From the NCBI GenBank assembly GCA_046582115.1, contig JAYGFA010000006.1:1-64000 (forward strand): a DNA stretch of 64,000 nucleotides. The letters run 5' to 3'. Below the pieces are notes generated by a model that was given only the letters and a program-made list of their open reading frames with translations, did no database searches and had not been told where the DNA came from. The DNA comes from UBA11889 sp046582115. GTDB taxonomy: Bacteria; Pseudomonadota; Gammaproteobacteria; Pseudomonadales; Azotimanducaceae. Below, piece by piece: positions 8,370 through 16,929 of the stretch (positions within the stretch are counted from its first letter, which is position 1; each line of letters starts with the position of its first letter). Both the position numbers and the translations under genes were made by a program.

Positions 8370-8894
8370 TTAGAACAGGCCTAATTCGAGTTGCGCTTCG
8401 TCGGTCATCCGGTCACGGGACCAAGGGGGGTCGAAGACCAGTTCGACGTTGACTTCATCGACGAAGGGGACCACAGAAACGCGCCGTTCAACGTCTTGAA
8501 CCAGCACCGGACCCATTCCACAGCCGGGCGCAGTCAGCGTCATGTCGATGGAAACGCGGGCGTCGTCGATACGGCAGCTATAGATTAGACCTAGGTCGAC
8601 AATGTTTATTGGAATTTCGGGGTCGTGGACACTTCGTAATGCTTCCCACACCTGGTCCTCCGAGGGTTTGCCGTCTTCGGGTTCGTCGAAACTTATAACC
8701 TCGGGTTCAAAGCCTAACGCATCGGCGTCTTTGCCATCGATACGCGCCATTCTTCCTTCATGGACGACGGTGTATGTACCCCCGAGAGCTTGCGTTAGTG
8801 TGACGAACGTTCCTTCGGAGATAGTCGTTGGCGTACCCGTTGGGACCAACCTTGCTTCGACCGTCCTTTTTAACGGAACAAGTTTACGTTCCAC
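8370..8894 (-). CDS. sufT: Fe-S cluster maturation protein SufT (MIP18/DUF59 family)
   Basis: SufT-type protein, about 174 residues from a GTG at 8894; a longer frame opens at 8936 but would overlap sufA by more than 50 bases. The N-terminal part has LVPTGTPTTISEGTFVTLTQ and GRMARIDGKDADALG, the SufT-specific module. The C-terminal half is a DUF59/MIP18 domain with VHDPEIPINIVDLGLIY and the TAPGCGMGP cysteine. SufT supports maturation of particular Fe-S proteins during high demand. It lies between sufA and sufE, a common arrangement in suf operons that carry this gene. Confidence 0.87.
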   Translation of the reverse strand: MERKLVPLKRTVEARLVPTGTPTTISEGTFVTLTQALGGTYTVVHEGRMARIDGKDADALGFEPEVISFDEPEDGKPSEDQVWEALRSVHDPEIPINIVDLGLIYSCRIDDARVSIDMTLTAPGCGMGPVLVQDVERRVSVVPFVDEVNVELVFDPPWSRDRMTDEAQLELGLF

Positions 8895-9240
8895 GGATTG
8901 AAAAGCTCTCTCCGCAGCCACAGAGAGTGTCGGCATTGGGATTATTGAACTTAAGAGACGAATTGAGTCCCTCGGTCACGTAGTCGATTTCTGTTCCACA
9001 AACGATGTCCCAATTTGCTTCCTGAACGTACACGCGAACCTCGCCGGGGAAGTCAAACTGCCGCGCAGCCGTGGGCGCGTCTGAGAGGTAACTAAGTTCA
9101 TACATGTAACCGTTGCAGCCGCTATCGGTGACGCCTAGAAGAAGTGCCTTCGCACCCTCGCGCGCGATTTGTTGACCCACATGACCTCGTGCTGCAGGCG
9201 TCATTGAAATCGTGGTTGGATCGTATACATGTGTGGTCAT
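8884..9240 (-). CDS. sufA: A-type Fe-S carrier protein SufA/ErpA
   Basis: A 118-residue HesB/IscA-family carrier. The three conserved cysteines are present: one in SGCNGY and two in the C-terminal CGCGESF. It accepts clusters from SufBCD and delivers them to apo-proteins. Its place directly after sufS suggests SufA, though sequence alone does not fully separate SufA from ErpA or IscA. The end overlaps the chosen sufT start by 11 bases. Confidence 0.88.
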   Translation of the reverse strand: MTTHVYDPTTISMTPAARGHVGQQIAREGAKALLLGVTDSGCNGYMYELSYLSDAPTAARQFDFPGEVRVYVQEANWDIVCGTEIDYVTEGLNSSLKFNNPNADTLCGCGESFSIRGT

Positions 9241-9258
9241 GGCCCTGGCTCCTTCGTC

Positions 9259-10521
9259 CTAAACAAAACTACGTGCCTTTTCCACGGTTTCGATCAGGCG
9301 GTCGACATCGGACGGACGATTATACAGGCTAAACGAAGCACGAACGGTACCGGGGATACCTAAGGCTTCCATCAATGGCATAGCGCAGTGATGGCCTGTT
9401 CGCACGGCAACATCTTGCTGGTCGAGTAGCGTGCCGATGTCGGCGGGGTGCGAGTCATCCAGTAGAAACGATACGAGGGGAACTTTTTCCGGTGCTGTTC
9501 CGACGATACGGACGCCCTCAATTGCACTCAGCCCGGCGGTTGCAGAATCGAGCAGCCGCTGCTCATGTTCGATTAACAAATCCCCGTCTATACCAGCAAG
9601 GTATTCGATTGCGGTTCCGAGTCCAATGGCACCGGCAATGTTGGGTGTACCGGCTTCGAATTTGTACGGAAGGCTTTGATAGGTCGTTACCGCCAGTCGA
9701 ACTTCCTCGATCATTTCGCCACCGGCTTGCCAGGGTGGCATTTCGTCGAGGAGGGATTCCTTGCCATACAGTATCCCGATCCCGGTAGGGCCGTAGACCT
9801 TGTGTCCAGAGAAGGCGTAAAAGTCGCACCCCAACGCTTGGACGTCGATGCTCAGATGGGCTGCAGCCTGTGCTCCGTCGATGAGCACTTCGGCGCTGTG
9901 AGCGTGGGCCTGGGAGATGATTTGTTTTATTGGGTTAATCGTTCCTAGCGCATTGGAGACGTGGGCGATCGCAACGATGCGCGTTGCATCGCTTAACAGT
10001 GCAGTGAAATTGTCCATATCGAGTACACCGTCAGGTTGGACGCGGACGGCTTTGAGCGATGCGCCAGTCCGGGCACAAGCGATCTGCCACGGAACGATGT
10101 TGGAGTGGTGCTCCATTTCTGAGATCAGGACCTCATCTCCTTCCTTAAGTTGTGACTCGGCATAACAATTAGCAACGAGGTTGATTGCCTCCGTCGTGCC
10201 TCGTGTCCAAATGACCTCGTGGGCATGTTGTGCATTGATCCGATTGGCCAGAATTTGGCGCGCTTGTTCGAACGCATGGGTGGCTGTGTCGCTGAGTTTA
10301 TGGGCTGCCCGATGGACGTTGGCGTTATAGGTCTCGTAATAGGTGCGCAGGGCATCGAGCACGATTCTGGGTTTCTGCGTTGTCGCCGCGTTGTCGAGAT
10401 AGACCACATCGCTATCAACGATCAACGGAAAGTCTGCGCACACCGACTCAATTTCAAAGCTCAAGTAGCTAGGTCTCGATTCCAAGCACGGCACGTCCAT
10501 CGTCATGGGAAACGGCTTCAT
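9259..10521 (-). CDS. sufS: Cysteine desulfurase SufS
   Basis: Group II pyridoxal-phosphate cysteine desulfurase. YLDNAATTQKP opens the core, SEMEHHSNIVPWQ and the FSGHKVYGPTG lysine (about residue 240) form the cofactor site, and GHHCAMP carries the persulfide cysteine. The 420-residue frame begins with two ATG codons (10521, 10506) that lie inside sufD. A start just after the sufD stop, for example the TTG at 10464, gives the usual 400-residue length, so the true N-terminus is uncertain. SufE, its partner, is at the end of the same operon. Confidence 0.92.
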   Translation of the reverse strand: MKPFPMTMDVPCLESRPSYLSFEIESVCADFPLIVDSDVVYLDNAATTQKPRIVLDALRTYYETYNANVHRAAHKLSDTATHAFEQARQILANRINAQHAHEVIWTRGTTEAINLVANCYAESQLKEGDEVLISEMEHHSNIVPWQIACARTGASLKAVRVQPDGVLDMDNFTALLSDATRIVAIAHVSNALGTINPIKQIISQAHAHSAEVLIDGAQAAAHLSIDVQALGCDFYAFSGHKVYGPTGIGILYGKESLLDEMPPWQAGGEMIEEVRLAVTTYQSLPYKFEAGTPNIAGAIGLGTAIEYLAGIDGDLLIEHEQRLLDSATAGLSAIEGVRIVGTAPEKVPLVSFLLDDSHPADIGTLLDQQDVAVRTGHHCAMPLMEALGIPGTVRASFSLYNRPSDVDRLIETVEKARSFV

Positions 10522-11584
10522 TGAGAAATCCCTTGATCAAAATGGCTCTAGCTTCATCTTCTTCGATGCCGCGCGATTGGAAATAAAAGAGTGCGTCGGT
10601 ATCGAGTTGTCCTACAGTTGCGCCGTGCGAGCAGGCAACATCGTTGGCATAGATTTCGAGTTCTGGTTTCGTATAGACCTCGGCGTCCGAACTCACGACT
10701 AGGTTGTGATTGGATAGCGTCGCATCTGTCTGCTGGGCATTGGCAGCGATGTAGATACGACCGTTAAAGACAGATTTAGCACGGCCATCGACGTTGCCAC
10801 GAAAATGCTGGCGACTGGTCCCACCAGCGACCAGATGGTTGACAGAAATTTGATTGTCCAGATGCATGTCTCCGGTGAGTTGCCATGCGCCCGTCAGCTC
10901 GGCATTGGCCCCTGAGCCAAGAATATTCACGCTGATGTCGTTGCGGCGGAGTCGTGCACCTGCAGAATATTGGGAAAGAATGTACGAGGCGTTTTCGGCG
11001 ATATTGATCGCAACCAGGTTGTAGTCGACGCCAGTTCCAGGCGCTTGTAGTCGCCGGTGTTGGAGTTCGGCACCGGGCGCAATGAAGCATTCAACAATAC
11101 GATTGGATCCCGTCGCAGTCTCAATGAGCTCGAGATGTGCTCCGGCCTCCACGATGACCAAGACGCGCTGAAACTGCCCCCCAAGTCCCCCAAGTTCGAC
11201 GCTTTCGGTTTCGTTTCCCCCTTTCACGTGGATAACCACCCCGCGATCTATCTTTAGGTAGCTGATAGCAGCCAATGGGTAACGTTGTTGGTCGACGGCC
11301 TGGTTGATATAGCTAGAGACGAGCGCGCGCACGGTCTCCGATTCGAAACCGATTACAGACGACGGCACGGGCTGAATGTCGGCGGGATCGCCACAATCTG
11401 ATGAGCGGGCTTCAGGAGTAAAAAAAGGGACCGGGTCCGTGTATTTCCAGGCCTCGCTGTTTGGTCGTGGCAACGCCCCGTCCTTCAGCACGGCTAATGC
11501 ATCGCCCCGGTCGAGCCAGGGAAGATACGACGGTTTGAATGCCTCTAAGGCTTCAATCACGGAGGCAGCGTCGACTGACCCCAT
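10469..11584 (-). CDS. sufD: Fe-S cluster scaffold subunit SufD
   Basis: A 371-residue SufB/D-family beta-helix protein that pairs with SufB and SufC. The C-terminal SufBD core shows YTKPELEIYANDVACSHGATVGQ, given here as the pieces YTKPELEIYANDV and CSHGATVGQLD, followed by YFQSRGI and IKGFLNE. The N-terminal part is less conserved, as is usual for SufD. It begins directly after the sufC stop. Confidence 0.92.
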   Translation of the reverse strand: MGSVDAASVIEALEAFKPSYLPWLDRGDALAVLKDGALPRPNSEAWKYTDPVPFFTPEARSSDCGDPADIQPVPSSVIGFESETVRALVSSYINQAVDQQRYPLAAISYLKIDRGVVIHVKGGNETESVELGGLGGQFQRVLVIVEAGAHLELIETATGSNRIVECFIAPGAELQHRRLQAPGTGVDYNLVAINIAENASYILSQYSAGARLRRNDISVNILGSGANAELTGAWQLTGDMHLDNQISVNHLVAGGTSRQHFRGNVDGRAKSVFNGRIYIAANAQQTDATLSNHNLVVSSDAEVYTKPELEIYANDVACSHGATVGQLDTDALFYFQSRGIEEDEARAILIKGFLNEAVSHDDGRAVLGIET

Positions 11585-12334
11585 CTAACCACCCTCCAGC
11601 CAGCTATACCCTTTCTCTTCAAGTTCAAGTGCAAGACCGTGGTCTCCCGACCGCACGATGCAGCCATTGACGATGACGTGGACGAAGTCGGGTTCAATGT
11701 GATCTAGCAAGCGTTGGTAATGCGTCACGAGTACCACAGCGTTTGTGCTGTTGGCGAACGCACCTATGCCTTTGGCTACGGTACCGAGCGCATCGATGTC
11801 GAGCCCCGAATCCGTCTCATCGAGAATACTGACTTTGGGGTTCAGCATCAGCATCTGCAAAATTTCGTTTCGCTTCTTTTCCCCGCCTGAGAAGCCCTCG
11901 TTGACTCCGCGTTTGAGGAATTCTGGATTCAACCCGAGCTGTTCTGCTGCGCTTCTTGCCAACTGCAAAAAATCGACGGTCGTGATTTCTGCGGCTCCAG
12001 CGGCTCGCGCATGACTGTCGACGGCGGCCTTCAAGAATTCCATATTGGAGACGCCTGGAATTTCGATAGGGTATTGGAACGCGAGAAACAAGCCGCGGTG
12101 GGCACGTTCTTCGGGACTTAAGGTCGTTATTTCCTGGCCCTCAAGTGCAATACGACCCCGATCTATTCGGTAATCATCCTTACCTGCAATCACGTTCGCG
12201 AGAGTGCTCTTGCCCGAGCCGTTGGGCCCCATGATGGCGTGAACCTCACCGGCGCGAACATTGAGGTCGATACCGTGCAGGATCGGTTGATCGCCGACAC
12301 TGACGGCGAGATCGCTGATTTCCAGGAGGCTCAA
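11585..12334 (-). CDS. sufC: SUF complex ATPase SufC
   Basis: A 249-residue ABC ATPase. Walker A is GPNGSGKST, the signature is FSGGEKKRNEI, and the ILDETDSGLD Walker B has the Asp-Ser-Gly form typical of SufC. It powers conformational change of the SufB-SufD scaffold. Its start overlaps the sufB stop by 4 bases (12331-12334), which indicates translational coupling. Confidence 0.96.
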   Translation of the reverse strand: MSLLEISDLAVSVGDQPILHGIDLNVRAGEVHAIMGPNGSGKSTLANVIAGKDDYRIDRGRIALEGQEITTLSPEERAHRGLFLAFQYPIEIPGVSNMEFLKAAVDSHARAAGAAEITTVDFLQLARSAAEQLGLNPEFLKRGVNEGFSGGEKKRNEILQMLMLNPKVSILDETDSGLDIDALGTVAKGIGAFANSTNAVVLVTHYQRLLDHIEPDFVHVIVNGCIVRSGDHGLALELEEKGYSWLEGG

Positions 12335-13803
12335 CCGACGGCTCCTTCAAGACTGACTTCGAGCAACTTTCCCGCTTCCACGGCGAATTCCATGGGCAGT
12401 TCCCTAAACACGTCTTTGCAAAAGCCATTAACAATCATTGAGACCGCTTTTTCCGGGTCGATGCCACGTTGACGGCACAGGAAAAGCTGATCGTCGCTCA
12501 CTCGGGACGTCGTCGCTTCGTGCTCGACAATGCCGTCGGGTCGGCGCGACTCTATGTAAGGGAACGTGTGTGCGGCGCACTTTTCACCAATGAGAAGCGA
12601 ATCGCATTGGGTGTAGTTGCGCGCTTTTTCTGCGCCCGGGTTCATTCGCACGAGACCTCGGTATGCGTTCGAACTCTGACCTGCGCTAATGCCTTTCGAG
12701 ATGATTGTGCTACGCGTGTTCTTGCCGAGGTGAATCATCTTTGTCCCTGTATCGGCCTGTTGATGGTTGTTCGTCAACGCTACCGAATAGAATTCGCCGA
12801 CAGAATCATCGCCTTGCAAGACCACGCTTGGGTATTTCCAAGTGATCGCGGATCCCGTTTCCACCTGTGTCCAACTGATTTTCGAACGATGGCCCCGGCA
12901 CGCGCCACGTTTGGTCACGAAGTTGTAGATACCGCCGCGTCCTTGCTCGTCGCCGGGGTACCAATTCTGAACCGTGGAGTATTTGATTTCGGCGTCGTCG
13001 AGGGCCACCAACTCGACTACTGCAGCGTGCAACTGGTTTTCATCTCGCATGGGGGCAGTACAACCCTCTAGATAACTAACGTAGCCTCCGCGCTCCACGA
13101 TAATCAGCGTCCGCTCGAATTGACCGGTATTGCGTTCATTGATACGAAAGTAAGTGGACAGTTCCATGGGGCAACGAGTGTTTTCTGGAACATAAACAAA
13201 AGAGCCGTCGCTAAAGACGGCAGAATTCAACGCAGCAAAAAAATTGTCTGTTCGCGGTACGACTTTTCCTAGGTATTTGCGTACGAGATCCGGGTGCTCC
13301 TGAACGGCCTCGGAAAAGGAACAAAAAATGACGCCCGCATCGCGAAGTGTTTCCTTGAACGTTGTGCCAATGGAAACGCTATCGAAGACAGCATCGACGG
13401 CCACCGGTGGCCGCTGTTGGACTTCCGTCACTCCAGCGAGCGCAGCCTGTTCGTGTAACGGGATACCAAGTTTTTCGTAGGTGGCGAGGATTTCCGGATC
13501 GACGTCCTCGAGGGTTTTTGGCTGATCTCCCGACGGGGCCGAGTAATAGGAAATTGATTGATAATCGATTGCCGGAAATTGCACCTGGCCCCATCCCGGT
13601 TCAACCATATCCAGCCACCCGCGATAAGCGTCAAGCCGCCATTGGGTCAACCATTCTGGTTCGTTCTTGCGAGACGAAATAAAGCGAATTACGTCCTCAT
13701 CGAGTCCGGGTGGAAGCGTATCGGTTTCGATATCTGTAACGAATCCAGCGGCATAATCGCGGCTGACGAGCCCATCAATTGTGTTGTTGTCCGTTCCCGC
13801 CAT
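12331..13803 (-). CDS. sufB: Fe-S cluster scaffold subunit SufB
   Basis: A 490-residue SufB, the main site of cluster assembly. YVPENTRCPMELSTYFRIN, EGCTAPMRDENQLHAAVVE and QCDSLLIGEKCAAHTFPYI are characteristic; the last includes the cysteine used for sulfur relay. It is the first gene of the leftward suf operon. An IscR-type site lies 38 bases upstream of the ATG. No iscR or sufR gene is adjacent. Confidence 0.96.
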   Translation of the reverse strand: MAGTDNNTIDGLVSRDYAAGFVTDIETDTLPPGLDEDVIRFISSRKNEPEWLTQWRLDAYRGWLDMVEPGWGQVQFPAIDYQSISYYSAPSGDQPKTLEDVDPEILATYEKLGIPLHEQAALAGVTEVQQRPPVAVDAVFDSVSIGTTFKETLRDAGVIFCSFSEAVQEHPDLVRKYLGKVVPRTDNFFAALNSAVFSDGSFVYVPENTRCPMELSTYFRINERNTGQFERTLIIVERGGYVSYLEGCTAPMRDENQLHAAVVELVALDDAEIKYSTVQNWYPGDEQGRGGIYNFVTKRGACRGHRSKISWTQVETGSAITWKYPSVVLQGDDSVGEFYSVALTNNHQQADTGTKMIHLGKNTRSTIISKGISAGQSSNAYRGLVRMNPGAEKARNYTQCDSLLIGEKCAAHTFPYIESRRPDGIVEHEATTSRVSDDQLFLCRQRGIDPEKAVSMIVNGFCKDVFRELPMEFAVEAGKLLEVSLEGAVG

Positions 13804-13840
13804 AGACGGTCCGAGCCAAATGAGAACGCTAGTCTACCGA

Positions 13841-13865
13841 ATAACCTACTAATTTACTCGGGTAT
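13841..13865 (-). promoter_or_regulatory. IscR type-1-like binding site upstream of sufB
   Basis: Read toward sufB, this 25-base inverted repeat begins ATACCCGAGT and ends AGTAGGTTAT around an AAATT centre. It matches the E. coli IscR type 1 consensus, as I remember it, at 22 of 25 positions. The mismatches are at positions 9, 19 and 22. It sits 38-62 bases before the sufB ATG, where a repressor would cover the promoter. This suggests that iron-sulfur status controls the suf operon, with IscR encoded elsewhere. Confidence 0.7.
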
Positions 13866-13899
13866 TATTCGTCATTCCGAGTTAGGGTACTGTCGATCG

Positions 13900-14571
13900 A
13901 TGAGGCGCGATAAGATCGGCGCAAACGGACAAACTGAAGCGCTTATGCCGGAATTAACGCGAATGCCAGAGGCCAATGTTTATCAAGCCTATGGCGTTTA
14001 TCTGTTACATCGGCAACACCGGTTAATTCGGCGGTTGATGCGCGTCTATGAGCCGTCGGTTCATGGTCATAAATTGTGGCGTGCAAGTTTCCTCCTTATG
14101 GACTACCTCCAGTCGCATCCCCCCAAGAAAGGCTCGAAGATTCTGGAAATTGGTTGCGGTTGGGGTTCAGCATCGGTGTTTTGCGCACGGCGTTTTGGCG
14201 CTGATGTCACGGGCGTAGACGTTGATGGGGAAATCTTTCCATTCCTAGACGTTATCGCTGCGCTTAATAGTGTAAAAGTCCAACCCTATAGAACGCGCTA
14301 TGAAAAATTAACGACGAGATACCTTGGTGCCCAAGACTTGATTATCGGTTCGGACGTCTGTTTTTGGGATAACTTGATAAAACCGCTTAGGAATCTCATC
14401 GCACGCGCGCTTCGCGGTGGAGTTAGTCGAATTGTCATCGCGGATCCGGGTAGGCCGACTTTTTACGAACTTGTTGACCTGTGTGCAAAACGTTGGGACA
14501 TAACCCTCAAAGAGTGGTACGCGGTTGAACCCAACCGTACGACCGGAGAAGTTCTAGAAATCAGGGGCTAA
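13900..14571 (+). CDS. Class I SAM-dependent methyltransferase
   Basis: About 223 residues from the ATG at 13900; the frame is open upstream but would run into sufB on the other strand. ILEIGCGWGSASVFCA is motif I, VTGVDVDGE follows with the acidic ribose-binding residue, and IIGSDVCFWDN is the motif IV region. The pattern suggests the METTL/lysine-methyltransferase-like branch (PF10294 type) of protein or small-molecule methyltransferases. The gene diverges from sufB, and the 96-base gap holds the IscR-like site, which could also touch its promoter. Substrate unknown. Confidence 0.78.
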   Translation: MRRDKIGANGQTEALMPELTRMPEANVYQAYGVYLLHRQHRLIRRLMRVYEPSVHGHKLWRASFLLMDYLQSHPPKKGSKILEIGCGWGSASVFCARRFGADVTGVDVDGEIFPFLDVIAALNSVKVQPYRTRYEKLTTRYLGAQDLIIGSDVCFWDNLIKPLRNLIARALRGGVSRIVIADPGRPTFYELVDLCAKRWDITLKEWYAVEPNRTTGEVLEIRG

Positions 14572-14598
14572 TCGTTAGAACGAGAATCGTTTGCTGGT

Positions 14599-15258
14599 TC
14601 ACGCGCGGATAAATTTTTTGAGCTGCTCCGCTAGCGATATACAGGCTTGAGTCTGCACGCGTGCAATAAAAGGGATCGGAATGACGAGGGCCGGTACGAT
14701 CGATGTTCCGGACGCTTCTGAACTAACCTTGCCAACGTTGATTCCTTGATTGATGTCCCAGACTGACGCCTCGTAGTCGGAACCTGATTCCCACGAAAGA
14801 AAGCCAAAACAAGCTGGGATACCGCCGCTCACCACGGTGCATTGCAATGCACCGCTTTCCTCCGATCGTTGAGTAGTCCCCTCGACCCAAACGAGATAAC
14901 GAACCCCGATGGCGCGTATTTTTTCTGCGATCAGCGGTCGAGAAATCACATCAGTTAGGTCCTTCATATTGAGTGGCGCGGTTCGCGGTTCGAACCAGGG
15001 AAATAGTTCGTCCATGAAGTTCCGTTCGCTCATGACTGCAAGTGCATCTTTGCCGACGCTCGTTTTTCCGGAAACGCAACTCACGAAGTCGTTTTCTGTC
15101 TCGCCGCTCGTTTTATGTTTTCGGCTAAGTATGACGATGGATTCATTGGAGCTAAGCCCCGTGCTCGCTTCCCTTACTTCCTGGATCGTCGTGTTGACGC
15201 AACCGGTAAGCCAATGTATCGCGATCAAGATGAAAGGGATGCGTAGTCGACTGGTCAT
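14599..15258 (-). CDS. Putative lipoprotein, last gene of the vWA/ExbB envelope cluster
   Basis: About 219 residues from the ATG at 15258. A lipoprotein signal peptide (IPFILIAIHWLTGC) puts the lipidated cysteine near residue 20. The rest is soluble, with ESIVILSRKH near the N-terminus, IGVRYLVWVEGTT in the middle and a hydrophobic stretch (SIVPALVIPIPFIARVQTQAC) near the end. I recognise no family; the IGVRYLVW pattern resembles uncharacterised lipoproteins that read out stress or nucleotide-binding folds, but this is not firm. The start overlaps the previous stop by one base (TGATG), which implies coupling. Confidence 0.72.
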   Translation of the reverse strand: MTSRLRIPFILIAIHWLTGCVNTTIQEVREASTGLSSNESIVILSRKHKTSGETENDFVSCVSGKTSVGKDALAVMSERNFMDELFPWFEPRTAPLNMKDLTDVISRPLIAEKIRAIGVRYLVWVEGTTQRSEESGALQCTVVSGGIPACFGFLSWESGSDYEASVWDINQGINVGKVSSEASGTSIVPALVIPIPFIARVQTQACISLAEQLKKFIRA

Positions 15259-15893
15259 CAGGACGCAACTTGTTGCTGCAGCCACTCTCGGACAACATCC
15301 TCACGGACGAAACTAAACGAGACACTCGCTGCAGCATCCCGTAGCGCCCACTTTGCGGCCTCGCGGAGTGCGGGGGATTTCTCGCTTTGCATGCCACCGT
15401 AGTTTAAACGGTTGGCTTTTCCATAGGCGGTCACGGGCCAGCTGTGTATGAGGGAACCATCGGAGCCGTATAGTTCGAATCGGTATTTGATCCAGACCTC
15501 GTAAAAGTCCTTGCGCGTTTGTTCGGGAATCGCAAACTGGAGCTGTTCGATCGACGGCGCGAGTACGGCATCGGCTTCTCTACCTTTTAGGCTTTCGATA
15601 GAGTCGATGAGCGTTACGGACTTGAACATCGCGCCAAAGATTCGATTAAACACCGAAACCTGTGATCGAAGATCGATGGTGTGGTTTCCATAGGTACCCA
15701 GGTCTTCGCTATGCACGTATTGGATCATTGCGTCGTCGTAGAAGACTGCAATATTGAGAGGCAACCGCTCGATGAGTGGACTCGGGATGGTGGTCGTAAT
15801 CGTGACCGAAGTATCGGATGAGCAACCAGCAACCCAATGGATGTTGATAATGCAAATAACAACGACGAGTAGATTGGCGAGCCGCCGTTTCAT
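15258..15893 (-). CDS. Putative lipoprotein in the vWA/ExbB cluster
   Basis: A 211-residue protein with a clean lipoprotein signal peptide (VVVICIINIHWVAGC, cysteine about residue 24). The mature part has LNIAVFYDDAMIQY, a strand-rich start like that of periplasmic proteins related to the TPR/TolB-adjacent lipoproteins, and DAVLAPSIEQLQF, YEVWIKYRFELY and AAKWALRDAAAS further on. No enzymatic motif is seen. It lies 37 bases after the first vWA gene and is coupled to the next lipoprotein gene. Outer-membrane anchoring is likely because no Asp is seen at the +2 position (Cys-Ser-Ser). Confidence 0.75.
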   Translation of the reverse strand: MKRRLANLLVVVICIINIHWVAGCSSDTSVTITTTIPSPLIERLPLNIAVFYDDAMIQYVHSEDLGTYGNHTIDLRSQVSVFNRIFGAMFKSVTLIDSIESLKGREADAVLAPSIEQLQFAIPEQTRKDFYEVWIKYRFELYGSDGSLIHSWPVTAYGKANRLNYGGMQSEKSPALREAAKWALRDAAASVSFSFVREDVVREWLQQQVAS

Positions 15894-15930
15894 GTATCCT
15901 CCATTAAAAAGACCCTTGGTTTCGAGCAGC

Positions 15931-16929
15931 CTACTTTATATAAGGTAGACCGACAAAGGTGCCATTGTTACGGTAGGTAAGTTCCCGCATTAGCGCGCTG
16001 AATCGATACACGCTCGGTGGGTGTCTTCGTCCCTGGAAGAGGACCGGAAAGCCAATGGCGTGGATCCGAACACGGCGAGTTCCATCAGCATCTGCTACGT
16101 TTATTTGGTCGATGGTATCAACAACCCGCTCGATAGAGGTTCCCTGAAAATCGTCACCAAACACGTAAATACTTATCTTCTTGTCTGGATCATAAAACGT
16201 GGTCACGGCTTCCTCGATCCCCTCGACGGGGCTTGAGTTTGAAAACGCGTCCCAGTTGCGCAGCTTGTTAATAATGGATTTTCGAAGGGCTGGGGAATCG
16301 GTCATCCAAGTTCGTGCATAGCGGGGAAACAAATAAGCGCCGTTATCGTTTAGTACCTGGATACCTTTGACGTTCGGGTAGATGTTGAGGGTTTCTTGCA
16401 ATTTGCGGATTACCGCAGACCACGCGTAGTTATACATGCTGCCCGAGTTATCAATAACAAAAATAATATGTTCGCTGTCGACGGTTATGCCGCCAATGGT
16501 TTGACTGGAACGCTTAAAGTTCATCCCCAATAGGCGTTCCATTTCATCCGTAAGGAATTGTTTTGCCTGGGCCATATCGGCTTCCTCGACGAGTTGTTCA
16601 TCGGCTACGTCCTGGGTCGCTTCGAACTTACTGAGAATGTCAGAGGTTTGTTGTTGTAATCGGGCCAACTGAATGAGCTCTTTTTCGAATTCCCGTTCTT
16701 TATCGGTTAGTTGTCGCGTAAGTGTTTGTACCTGACCGCGTATTTCGAATATCGCTTCGCGTTTACTCGCAACCTGTCCTTCGAGGTCGATGGTGGTCGC
16801 CTCGAGTACGCTTGGCGCGGCGATCTTGGTAATCATGAGTAAGAGAATGATTGCACCGAAACCGCAACAGATCACGTCAAGAAATGAGAGCCCAATTTCC
16901 TCGATGGCTCGGCGTTTTCTCACGGCCAA
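15931..16929 (-). CDS. vWA protein with ExbD-like transmembrane helix (vWA-1)
   Basis: A 332-residue protein with a short basic N-terminus, one transmembrane helix (about residues 12-34) that starts LSFLDVICCGFGA, a predicted coiled coil (about 45-115) and a von Willebrand A domain (about 150-325). The metal-ion site DNSGSM is at residues 160-165. Asp18 sits at the start of the helix, in the position of the proton-binding aspartate of ExbD (PFIDVM) and MotB. I infer that this is a stator B-type subunit with a vWA domain in the periplasm. The frame overlaps the second vWA gene by 10 bases. Function unproven. Confidence 0.82.
   Translation of the reverse strand: MAVRKRRAIEEIGLSFLDVICCGFGAIILLLMITKIAAPSVLEATTIDLEGQVASKREAIFEIRGQVQTLTRQLTDKEREFEKELIQLARLQQQTSDILSKFEATQDVADEQLVEEADMAQAKQFLTDEMERLLGMNFKRSSQTIGGITVDSEHIIFVIDNSGSMYNYAWSAVIRKLQETLNIYPNVKGIQVLNDNGAYLFPRYARTWMTDSPALRKSIINKLRNWDAFSNSSPVEGIEEAVTTFYDPDKKISIYVFGDDFQGTSIERVVDTIDQINVADADGTRRVRIHAIGFPVLFQGRRHPPSVYRFSALMRELTYRNNGTFVGLPYIK

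Noticed and set aside
12469..13071. 200-codon rightward frame inside sufB
   Set aside because: Antisense shadow of a strongly conserved gene.
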